58,024 nucleotides of DNA, from NCBI GenBank assembly GCA_041650055.1, contig JBAZLV010000010.1, forward strand, positions 1 to 58,024, in the 5' to 3' direction. Position 1 is the stretch's first letter. The number at the start of each line of letters is the position of its first letter. Of this stretch, positions 50,783-58,024 are shown piece by piece. Below the pieces are notes generated by a model. It was not told the DNA's origin and did no database searches. It saw only the letters and a list, made by a program, of their open reading frames with translations. The translations under genes and the position numbers were made by a program. This DNA comes from JBAZLV01 sp041650055 (GTDB taxonomy: Bacteria > Nitrospirota > UBA9217).

Positions 50783-50875
50783 AAAAGAAGGGTCGCACGT
50801 TCGAGCGATTCCCGTCAGTGCCTCACGCTCTGCGTGGGATCTAAATAAGGAAGTGAAACTGAGGAAGCGTGACGT

Positions 50876-52729
50876 ATGACAGACATTGGAGCGAGATATG
50901 ATCGAAAGAATAATTGCGGTTCATTTCGGGTTTGGGCGCCGCTGCGGAATCGAGTAGTAGTAAAGATCGTTCGGCCGGAAGAGCGGATCATTCCGATGGG
51001 GATGGACAAGCGTGGCTACTGGCATGTTGAAGCCAACGGCATTGTTCCGGGAACAAAGTATCTTTATCGTCTCGACAACGAAAGAGACCGTCCTGATCCC
51101 GCTTCTCGATTTCAACCGGACGGTGTTCATGGTCCCTCGCAGGTCATTGACTTGGACGCATTTAAATGGGAAGACTCCCTGTGGAATGGATTATCCCTGA
51201 AGGATTTCATTATCTATGAACTCCATGTGGGAACATTTACCACAGAAGGTACGTTTGACGCCGTGGCCGCGCGTCTAGATTATTTGGGGGAGCTAGGTGT
51301 AACCGCGGTAGAATTGATGCCGGTTGCGCAATTCCCCGGTGTGAGAAACTGGGGCTACGACGGCGTGTATCCCTATGCGGTACAGAATTCCTACGGTGGT
51401 CCGGACGGACTGAAAAGACTGGTGAATGCCTGCCATCTGCGAGGGATTGCGGTGATTCTCGATGTTGTCTATAATCACCTGGGACCAGAGGGGAACTACC
51501 TGGCCGATTTCGGGCCGTACTTTACGGATAACTACCGAACGCCCTGGGGACAGGCAATCAACTTCGATGGTTCATACTCGGACGAGGTGAGGTGCTATTT
51601 TATCGAGAATGCTCTATACTGGGTACGGGAGTACCATATTGATGCTCTACGAATAGACGCTATCCATGGAATATTCGACTTTAGCGCAAAACATTTTCTG
51701 CAAGAACTGGCCGAGATCGTGCACCGCGAGGCAGCGGTACTCGACAGAAAAATATATGTGATCGCCGAGAGCGACCTGAACGACGTGCGCGTCATCAGTC
51801 CTGAAGAGATCGGCGGCTATGGTATCGATGCTCTTTGGAATGATGATTTTCATCACGCCGTGCATACGCTTCTTACGGGAGAGCAGGCCGGATACTATCA
51901 GGACTTTGGGAAGATCGAACAACTAAAGAAGGCATTCAAGGAGGGTTTTATCTATTCCGGCGAGTATTCATCCTTTAGAAAGCGTAGGCACGGGAGCTCC
52001 TCCAGGGATATGTTTGCCCGCCAGTTCGTCGTCTTTTCTCAAAACCACGATCAGATCGGGAATAGAATGAACGGTGAGCGCCTGACGAGTCTTGTGCCGT
52101 TTGAAGCGTTAAAGCTTGTGGCAGGCACCGTGCTGTTATCCCCGAATATTCCGCTCCTGTTCATGGGTGAGGAATATGGCGAGACGGCGCCCTTTCAGTA
52201 TTTTGTGAGCCACAATGATGCATTCCTTATTGAAGCGGTAAGAAAAGGTCGCCTCGGGGAGTTTGCTTGCTTGCAATGTGAAGGAGCAGTTCCGGATCCG
52301 CAGGCTGAAGAAACCTTTCTTCGATCAAAAATTGATTCCGAACTGCATCAGGCAGGCAAGCACAAGATGCTTTTTAATTTCTACGCTCAGATCCTGAAGT
52401 TGAGGAAGTCGCTGCCCGCTCTCTCCATTCCCTGTGGGAGGGACGCGACCGAGGTAAAAGGTTTCGAAAACGAACGGGTGTTCACGATGCACCGGCGCTC
52501 TGGCGAAAGCAATCTGCTTATTCTATTGGCGTTCCATCGTAAACCGGTGTCGCTTCCTATCCTTATCCCCGAGGGAACGTGGGTTACACGCCTTGATTCA
52601 TCTTCGCCGAAATGGGGCGGACCGGGCGAGCGAGCAGTACGCAAGATTGTATCTTATGGTGAGGAAATCGCGCTGAACCTAAATGCTTTCAATATCGTTC
52701 TTTATGAACGAGACAGGGAGGAATTGTGA
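50876..52729 (+). CDS. treZ: Malto-oligosyltrehalose trehalohydrolase
   Basis: The 617-residue GH13 enzyme releases trehalose from maltooligosyltrehalose. It has an N-terminal CBM48-like domain (FRVWAPLRNRVVVKI), then the barrel motifs DVVYNHLGPEGNY, nucleophile Asp261 in LRIDAIHGIFD, acid Glu298 in VIAESDLND, and FSQNHDQIGNR. The TreZ-specific LFMGEEYGETAPFQYF is present. It is the fifth gene of the trehalose unit and overlaps treY by 4 nt (GTGA). Confidence 0.95.
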   Translation: MTDIGARYDRKNNCGSFRVWAPLRNRVVVKIVRPEERIIPMGMDKRGYWHVEANGIVPGTKYLYRLDNERDRPDPASRFQPDGVHGPSQVIDLDAFKWEDSLWNGLSLKDFIIYELHVGTFTTEGTFDAVAARLDYLGELGVTAVELMPVAQFPGVRNWGYDGVYPYAVQNSYGGPDGLKRLVNACHLRGIAVILDVVYNHLGPEGNYLADFGPYFTDNYRTPWGQAINFDGSYSDEVRCYFIENALYWVREYHIDALRIDAIHGIFDFSAKHFLQELAEIVHREAAVLDRKIYVIAESDLNDVRVISPEEIGGYGIDALWNDDFHHAVHTLLTGEQAGYYQDFGKIEQLKKAFKEGFIYSGEYSSFRKRRHGSSSRDMFARQFVVFSQNHDQIGNRMNGERLTSLVPFEALKLVAGTVLLSPNIPLLFMGEEYGETAPFQYFVSHNDAFLIEAVRKGRLGEFACLQCEGAVPDPQAEETFLRSKIDSELHQAGKHKMLFNFYAQILKLRKSLPALSIPCGRDATEVKGFENERVFTMHRRSGESNLLILLAFHRKPVSLPILIPEGTWVTRLDSSSPKWGGPGERAVRKIVSYGEEIALNLNAFNIVLYERDREEL

Positions 52730-55713
52730 AAGCCGATCTGTCCGTTCCCAAAATTTCCGGTGCTACCTATCGGCTTCAGTTTAACGGTCAGTTCACGTTT
52801 CGTGATGCAACACGGATCATCTCCTATCTTCAGGAACTCGGTATTACCGATATGTATGCCTCCCCTTATTTCAAGGCAAAGAAGGGGAGCCTTCATGGTT
52901 ATGATATCGTGGACCACAATACGCTAAATCCTGAGATCGGCACGGAGGAAGATTATCGGTTTATGATGGTGGAACTGCATCGGCATGACATGGGGCAGAT
53001 ACTCGACATTGTTCCGAATCATATGTGCATCGAAAGCTCCGAGAACGCATGGTGGATGGACGTCCTCGAAAATGGTCCGAGTTCTCCTGCTGCAAAGTAT
53101 TTCGACATTGACTGGACCCCGCTTAAGAAGGAACTTCGAAACAAGGTTCTGATTCCCGTTCTCGGCGACCAATATGGCAACATTCTTGAACAACAGGAAC
53201 TCAAACTTGTTTTTGAAGAGGGTGCGTTTTGCCTTCACTATTACGACAATATATTCCCGCTGCGTCCTCAGACGTATGTCATTGTTCTTGAGCATCGTCT
53301 TGAGGAACTGCAGGTGCTCATGCCGCCGGAAGATGCGAATCTGAGTGAGTTCCTGAGCATTATAACGGCTCTCAAGCATCTCCCTTCCCATCTGGCAACA
53401 AGCCAGGAGAAAATTGAGGAGCGGTATCGCGAAAAGGAAGTGATCAAGAGACGCCTCCAGACGCTTGTCAAAGCATGTTCTGATATCAGGTCATATATCG
53501 AGGAAAACGTCCGGCTGTTCAATGGGACGAAAGGAGATCCGCGAAGTTTTGATCTCCTGGACAATCTCATGAATCAGCAGGTTTATCGTCTCTCCCACTG
53601 GAGGGTTGCGACTGAAGAGATCAATTACCGCAGATTTTTTGACATCAACGGCCTTGCTGCCATCCGCATGGAACACCTCGATGTATTTATAAAAACCCAC
53701 GCATTGATTTTTCGGCTTATCAGAGAGGGAAGCGTTACCGGTCTTCGCGTGGATCATCCTGATGGCCTGTATAATCCTGTTGAGTATTTCCACTGGCTTC
53801 AGCGAGGCTGCTTTGTGCAGCAGCGCCTGAACTCAACAACCGGAGAAGAAAGCGGATCCGAAACTCGGAATGACGAGTCTGCTCTCGAACACCAGTATAC
53901 TGAAATGGTCATGGCCGATCCTGGCGTAAAATTTTTCTACATTGTCGGAGAAAAGATCCTGACAAAAAGCGAACGGATGCCTGAGGATTGGCCGATATTC
54001 AGCACCACGGGTTACGTGTTTGCCAATTCTGTGAACGGAATCTTTGTCGAGAGCGGCCAGGCAAAGGCCTTTGATGCCATCTATGAAAAATTCACTAAAA
54101 CAAAGGTTAATTTTCAGGACGTTGTCTATGAAAAAAAGAAATTGGTAATGCAGGTGGCTATGGCCAGCGAGGTAAGCACGCTCGGTCATTACTTAAACGA
54201 CATTTCTGAAACAAACCGGCATACCCGCGATTTCACACTGAACAGCCTGACGAGTGCAATCATTGAAGTGATCGCACTGTTCCCGGTTTACCGCACCTAT
54301 ACCAATAGCTGGGTTATCACTGACCGGGACCGACAAGTCATTGAGCTGGCTATTTCCAAGGCGAAAAGAAAAAATCCTGCAATCAGCGAATCCATCTTTG
54401 ATTTTCTGAAAGAGGTGCTTCTCCTCCAGTTTCCAAAAGAGTTTAAGGATGAGGACAAGATCATCTGGCTTGACTTCGTGATGCGCTTTCAGCAAATAAC
54501 CGGACCGGTTATGGCCAAGGGTGTCGAGGACACGGCCTTTTACGTTTACAACCGGCTGATATCACTCAATGAAGTAGGAGGCATGCCGGAGCGGTTCGGC
54601 ACGCCTCTTGAAACTTTTCACGGTCAGAATATGGAACGGATAAAATCATGGCCCCATGCGCTGATTGCCACGTCAACCCATGATACAAAGCGGAGCGAAG
54701 ATGTGCGGGCTCGCATCAATGTCCTGTCGGAGATTCCCTCGGAATGGGGAGATCGAATCCGCGTCTGGCGTCGCATGAACAAAAAGAAAAGGATTTCCGG
54801 AAACGGAGTCGAGGCTCCTGATCGAAACGAGGAATATCTCCTGTATCAGACGCTGATCGGCGCATGGCCTGTTGAAGCAATGACGGAGTCTCTTCTGGAA
54901 GAGTTTGTTCAAAGGATCAAGGATTACATGATCAAGGCATCGCGCGAGGCCAAGGTGAATACCAGCTGGATTAGCCCGCATAACGCCTATGAGAAGGCGT
55001 TGCTGCACTTTATCGACGGTTTAATAAGACAGTCACCCCAAAGCCAGTTTATGAATGATTTTCTTCCGTTTCAGCGTATGATCTCTCACTACGGGATGTT
55101 TAACTCCCTTTCCCAAACTCTGCTGAAGATATGCGCACCTGGAGTGCCCGACTTTTTCCAGGGAACTGAACTCTGGGATTTCAGCCTCGTAGATCCTGAC
55201 AACCGTCGTCCTGTTGACTATGAAAAACGGATGAGTATGCTTGCAGCATTGAAACAGAAAGAAAAAGAGATACCAAGAACAAACCTTGCGTGGGAGCTTT
55301 CTCTGAATAAAGAAGATGGTAGAATCAAACTTTATTGTATCTCTCAAGCGCTTCATTTTCGAAAGGAAAACCGCGTATTGTTCGATCAGGGTGACTATAT
55401 ACCGCTTGCCGCACGGGGCGCACAATCAGATCATGTCTGTGCCTTTGCGCGAAAGTCCGGGGATGCATTACTGATTGTCGCTGTTCCTCGTTTTTTGACT
55501 CCGTTGATTTCCGGCGGCGGTTCCGTTCCCTTTGGAAAAGCAGTCTGGGAAGACACGAGAATCATCGTGCCGGAGGTTGCAGAAAAAACAAATTTTCGCA
55601 ATGTGATTACTCATGAAGTCGTATCAGCCCATTCGTACTATGAGGAGACCGGATTTCTTCTTTCGGAGGTTTTCTCGTGTTTTCCTGTGGCATTGCTGGA
55701 ACGGATTTCATGA
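52726..55713 (+). CDS. treY: Malto-oligosyltrehalose synthase
   Basis: The 995-residue GH13 enzyme converts the reducing end of maltodextrins into a trehalosyl unit. It has ATYRLQFNGQFTFRDA, MYASPYFKAKKGSLHGYD, VDHNTLNPEIGTEEDY, the nucleophile motif GLRVDHPDGLYNP, acid motif YIVGEKILTKSE, and the late TreY motifs GVEDTAFYVYNRL, STHDTKRSEDVRAR and GVPDFFQGTELWDF. The start is GTG inside the treZ stop region. TreY and TreZ together make trehalose from glycogen or maltodextrins, which is independent of TreT. Confidence 0.96.
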   Translation: MKADLSVPKISGATYRLQFNGQFTFRDATRIISYLQELGITDMYASPYFKAKKGSLHGYDIVDHNTLNPEIGTEEDYRFMMVELHRHDMGQILDIVPNHMCIESSENAWWMDVLENGPSSPAAKYFDIDWTPLKKELRNKVLIPVLGDQYGNILEQQELKLVFEEGAFCLHYYDNIFPLRPQTYVIVLEHRLEELQVLMPPEDANLSEFLSIITALKHLPSHLATSQEKIEERYREKEVIKRRLQTLVKACSDIRSYIEENVRLFNGTKGDPRSFDLLDNLMNQQVYRLSHWRVATEEINYRRFFDINGLAAIRMEHLDVFIKTHALIFRLIREGSVTGLRVDHPDGLYNPVEYFHWLQRGCFVQQRLNSTTGEESGSETRNDESALEHQYTEMVMADPGVKFFYIVGEKILTKSERMPEDWPIFSTTGYVFANSVNGIFVESGQAKAFDAIYEKFTKTKVNFQDVVYEKKKLVMQVAMASEVSTLGHYLNDISETNRHTRDFTLNSLTSAIIEVIALFPVYRTYTNSWVITDRDRQVIELAISKAKRKNPAISESIFDFLKEVLLLQFPKEFKDEDKIIWLDFVMRFQQITGPVMAKGVEDTAFYVYNRLISLNEVGGMPERFGTPLETFHGQNMERIKSWPHALIATSTHDTKRSEDVRARINVLSEIPSEWGDRIRVWRRMNKKKRISGNGVEAPDRNEEYLLYQTLIGAWPVEAMTESLLEEFVQRIKDYMIKASREAKVNTSWISPHNAYEKALLHFIDGLIRQSPQSQFMNDFLPFQRMISHYGMFNSLSQTLLKICAPGVPDFFQGTELWDFSLVDPDNRRPVDYEKRMSMLAALKQKEKEIPRTNLAWELSLNKEDGRIKLYCISQALHFRKENRVLFDQGDYIPLAARGAQSDHVCAFARKSGDALLIVAVPRFLTPLISGGGSVPFGKAVWEDTRIIVPEVAEKTNFRNVITHEVVSAHSYYEETGFLLSEVFSCFPVALLERIS

Positions 55714-55930
55714 GGTTACTCCATCTCCAGAAACGGCGAAAATGGTATGCCTTGCATTGCTGTTTTGCGAGCCAGAGAAAGAAGCAATTTTGACCACATC
55801 ATGCTCATTCTGAGAGCGAAAAGGCCGAAGAATTCCAAATGAGACATGTGCCAGAGATTGCAGATTCACGTTATGAATCATTTCTCACAATGACAGCAAC
55901 GCTATTCCTCATGAGAAAAGGAATGTTTTG
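55714..55930. other. Gap before the second leader, nothing recognised
   Basis: No ribosome site with a credible frame is seen here, and no T-run hairpin clearly ends the treY transcript. The gap ends at the promoter of the hexosylglycerate unit. Confidence 0.4.
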
Positions 55931-55959
55931 TTGACACTGGCTGGATTATTTCATATACT
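55931..55959 (+). promoter_or_regulatory. Sigma70 promoter of the hexosylglycerate unit (copy B)
   Basis: TTGACA (55931-55936) and TATACT (55954-55959) are 17 nt apart, as in copy A. The identity extends over TTTCATATACT and a following A-rich stretch, so the promoter and leader have been kept together as one module. Confidence 0.85.
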
Positions 55960-55965
55960 CGAAAA

Positions 55966-56076
55966 AAATGAAACGAGATTGGCGGACTGACGCGCCTGCA
56001 AACGCTTTGATGATGGAGCGTTTCGGGAAAGAGGGCTGGCAGAGCATGAAAATGCTTACGCCGGCCTTTTCTGTTT
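55966..56076 (+). promoter_or_regulatory. Riboswitch-like structured leader, copy B (hexosylglycerate unit)
   Basis: Block 1 GCGGACTGACGCGCC (55982-55996) and block 2 TTTCGGGAAAGAGGGCTGG (56021-56039) are identical to those of copy A. Between them a 7-bp hairpin AAACGCT/AGCGTTT replaces the CGCTCT/AGAGTG hairpin of copy A, a sequence change that keeps the stem. Block 1 ends GCCT here against GCCC in copy A; both can pair with GGGC of block 2. The conserved loops between diverged stems are what an RNA under structural selection looks like. Confidence 0.7.
56034..56076 (+). terminator. Conditional terminator of leader B
   Basis: GGCTGGC (56034-56040) pairs with GCCGGCC (56060-56066, one G-U), with an inner AGCAT/ATGCT stem closed by a GAAA tetraloop, followed by TTTTCTGTTT. 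It ends 23 nt before the start codon of the phosphatase gene. Confidence 0.82.
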
Positions 56077-56098
56077 AGAGAGGCAAACGAGACATATA

Positions 56099-56932
56099 AT
56101 GGCACCTTATATCATTTTTAGTGATCTTGACGGAACACTGCTCCATCCAAAAACATATTCATTTGAAGAGGCATTACCCGCCCTGAGACTCCTCAAGGAG
56201 AAGCATATCCCGCTGGTTCTGTGCTCGAGTAAAACTCGTGCAGAGATTGAAGTTTACCGAAGACATATAGAGACCGTGCATCCTTTTATTGTTGAAAATG
56301 GAGGAGGGATATACATACCGCAAGGATATTTTTCATTTCCTGTTGAGGAGCCAATTCGTGAAGGCTTCCATGTTTTAGAACTCGGAACTCCCTATGCGGA
56401 TATTCGTAAAGCATTCATCCGTCTTCGGAATGAGCTGGGAATATCCGTAAAAGGATTCGGCGATATGACGGCGCAGGAGGTTGCCTCGTTGACCGGCCTC
56501 ACAATCGAACAGGCGGTTTTTGCTCTCCAGCGGGAATATGGCGAACCGTTTATTTTCGCTGACCATCCTGATGAACGTTTTCTCCAGGCTATTGAAGCGT
56601 CCGGACTCCATTGGACGCAAGGCCGCTTATTTCATGTTATGGGAAATCATCATAAGGGCATGGCGGTGAACAAACTCAAAGCACTGTTTGAACGCGAATA
56701 CGGATCCATTATCACGATTGGATTGGGAGATGGGTTGAATGACTTCCCATTTCTTTTTTTAGTTGACCATCCGGTATTTATCCGCAATAATCGTGCCATC
56801 ATTGATCCTCCAGTTACCATTCCGAATCTTTACTACACAAACGAGAATGGTCCTCGGGGATGGAATGAAGCGATTTTACAACTTTTGCAAAATACTTCAC
56901 AAGGAAATCCTTCGGTTCAGGGAATGTCCTGA
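56099..56932 (+). CDS. mpgP: Mannosyl-3-phosphoglycerate phosphatase (HAD-IIB)
   Basis: The 277-residue HAD phosphatase has motif I FSDLDGTLLHP (Asp9 and Asp11), motif II LVLCSSKTRAEIEVYRR, the specific FIVENGGGIYIPQGYF, and the late motif IGLGDGLNDFPFLFLVDHPV. These match mannosyl-3-phosphoglycerate phosphatase (YedP family), which removes phosphate to yield mannosylglycerate (or glucosylglycerate), a compatible solute. The ribosome site is weak (AGAGAGG at longer distance). The synthase-like gene follows after 82 nt. Confidence 0.88.
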   Translation: MAPYIIFSDLDGTLLHPKTYSFEEALPALRLLKEKHIPLVLCSSKTRAEIEVYRRHIETVHPFIVENGGGIYIPQGYFSFPVEEPIREGFHVLELGTPYADIRKAFIRLRNELGISVKGFGDMTAQEVASLTGLTIEQAVFALQREYGEPFIFADHPDERFLQAIEASGLHWTQGRLFHVMGNHHKGMAVNKLKALFEREYGSIITIGLGDGLNDFPFLFLVDHPVFIRNNRAIIDPPVTIPNLYYTNENGPRGWNEAILQLLQNTSQGNPSVQGMS

Positions 56933-57014
56933 TAGAATATTCCTGATATACTCAAATACTATGTACGCATGAGCCGGACGTAAACTGCAATTTTTTGAGG
57001 ATGGGTGCGTTGAC

Positions 57015-58024
57015 GTGGAAACAGTGAGCATGAGAAAAGAAATCGAGGAACAGCTTGCAAGGATTCAAACGGCGGATATTCTTGTGGGTATTCCGAGCTT
57101 TAATAATGCGCGTACCATCGGTCATGTAGTGCGTGCGGTCCAGGCGGGTCTTGCAAAATATTTTCCAGACTATAAAGCAGTCCTGGTTAATTCCGATGGT
57201 GGTTCAACCGATACGACCAGCAGCATTGTTCAAAACACGGTGCTAGAAAATGTCGAAGCAATTCTCTTTCAGCACCGTGTGCCACCTCTCTTTAAAGTGA
57301 CTGCTCCGTATGGAGGCATTCCCGGAAAAGGAAGTGCCTTTCGGATGATTTTTGAAATAGCAACCGCCTTGAATGTTAAGGCATGTGCGGTTGTGGATTC
57401 GGATCTTCGAAGCATCACGCCTGAGTGGATCGAACTGTTGTTGAAACCGGTTCTCTCGGATCGGTTTGATTATGTGGCCCCATTGTATCATCGTCATAAA
57501 TATGATGGCACCATTACGAACAGCATTATTTATCCTCTTACGCGGGCATTATATGGGAAGCGGGTACGTCAGCCAATCGGCGGTGATTTTGGTTTCTCAG
57601 GAAACCTGGCGAAGTTTTACCTGACAAAAGATGTCTGGGATACGGATATTGCGCGATATGGAATCGACATCTGGATGACAACCGAGGCCATTGCGAACGG
57701 ATTCAGAATAGCGCAGGCGTTTCTCGGAGCAAAATTGCATGATCCCAAGGACCCTGGCTCGGATTTAAGTGCCATGCTCTATCAGGTCGTCGGTTCGGCA
57801 TTTGGATTAATGGAAGAGTATTCCAAACTTTGGAAAACGGTACAAGGCTCCGAAACGATTCCCACATACGGTTTTCAATACGCAGTAGGTCTTGAAAAAG
57901 TAACGGTACAGTATGAAAAAATGCTGGCCATTTTTCGGGAAGGCGTCAAAAGCCTGGGTGAAATTTGGATAGATATTCTTGGACAGGGAGATTACGGACA
58001 GCTTCAACAGATTGCAGTCTTCCG
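57015..58024 (+). CDS. Hexosyl-3-phosphoglycerate synthase-like glycosyltransferase (partial)
   Basis: A frame open from GTG 57015 to the window end (336 codons, no stop) encodes a GT-A glycosyltransferase: DILVGIPSFNNARTIGHVVR, VLVNSDGGSTDTTSS, APYGGIPGKGSAFRMIFEIA and the DxD motif VVDSDLRSITPEW, then VRQPIGGDFGFSGNLAKFYL. The pattern fits the glucosyl/mannosyl-3-phosphoglycerate synthase group (GT2/GT81), and the phosphatase gene before it supports that: it would join an NDP-sugar to 3-phosphoglycerate. The sugar cannot be told. ATG 57030 is an alternative start, but GAGGAT sits better before the GTG. The 3' end is cut off. Confidence 0.8.
   Translation, partial: METVSMRKEIEEQLARIQTADILVGIPSFNNARTIGHVVRAVQAGLAKYFPDYKAVLVNSDGGSTDTTSSIVQNTVLENVEAILFQHRVPPLFKVTAPYGGIPGKGSAFRMIFEIATALNVKACAVVDSDLRSITPEWIELLLKPVLSDRFDYVAPLYHRHKYDGTITNSIIYPLTRALYGKRVRQPIGGDFGFSGNLAKFYLTKDVWDTDIARYGIDIWMTTEAIANGFRIAQAFLGAKLHDPKDPGSDLSAMLYQVVGSAFGLMEEYSKLWKTVQGSETIPTYGFQYAVGLEKVTVQYEKMLAIFREGVKSLGEIWIDILGQGDYGQLQQIAVF

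Overview
The window looks like the chromosome of a Gram-negative, moderate-GC environmental bacterium. It has outer-membrane barrels, lipoproteins, an RND efflux system, a small triheme c-type cytochrome, large multi-PAS hybrid kinases and a response-regulator relict with a CxxC-KK-type Cys tail common in Deltaproteobacteria and Nitrospirota. I infer Nitrospirota or Desulfobacterota; nothing here fixes the lineage (no rRNA, tRNA or ribosomal protein).

Layout. 1-10.5 kb: a methyltransferase, a transposase scrap, and a long leftward cluster running tetR > RND adaptor > RND pump > outer-membrane factor > two small ORFs > duplicated barrel protein > lipoprotein hydrolase, with a clear TetR operator and promoter in front. 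10.5-15.8 kb: a hairpin-rich candidate ncRNA, an Rnk-like factor, an HI0933-type flavoprotein, a DUF305 protein, a YVTN propeller and a pseudouridine synthase. 16.0-18.5 kb: a two-gene restriction-modification unit with the architecture of an integron gene cassette (attC site overlapping the last stop codon, core site just before the first start), with no integrase in the window. 18.6-28 kb: purMN, a chemoreceptor, an exported STI1-like protein, a triheme cytochrome, a hybrid kinase and a DEAD-box helicase. 28-30.3 kb: a palindrome-controlled HTH-MNT/HEPN pair, two 19-residue lysine-rich microproteins and an FtsB-like protein. 30.3-46 kb: a GH57 enzyme, a broken response regulator, small lipoproteins, a second hybrid kinase, HtpG, several orphans, a PagL-like barrel and a CopA-type P-type ATPase.

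46.3-58 kb is a compatible-solute island: (i) DUF5752-like protein, TreT-like glycosyltransferase, GGDEF protein, BrkB-family membrane protein, TreZ, TreY; (ii) mannosyl-3-phosphoglycerate phosphatase and a hexosyl-3-phosphoglycerate synthase-like glycosyltransferase cut by the window end. Each of the two transcription units starts with the same -35/17/-10 promoter followed by a homologous structured leader. The leaders share two conserved blocks, have a compensated hairpin, and end in an intrinsic terminator whose 5' arm is part of the second conserved block. This is the strongest candidate for an undescribed (or at least unassigned to me) regulatory system: a transcription-terminating riboswitch-like element shared by trehalose and hexosylglycerate synthesis.

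All functions are read from motifs and remembered family features; no search was run.
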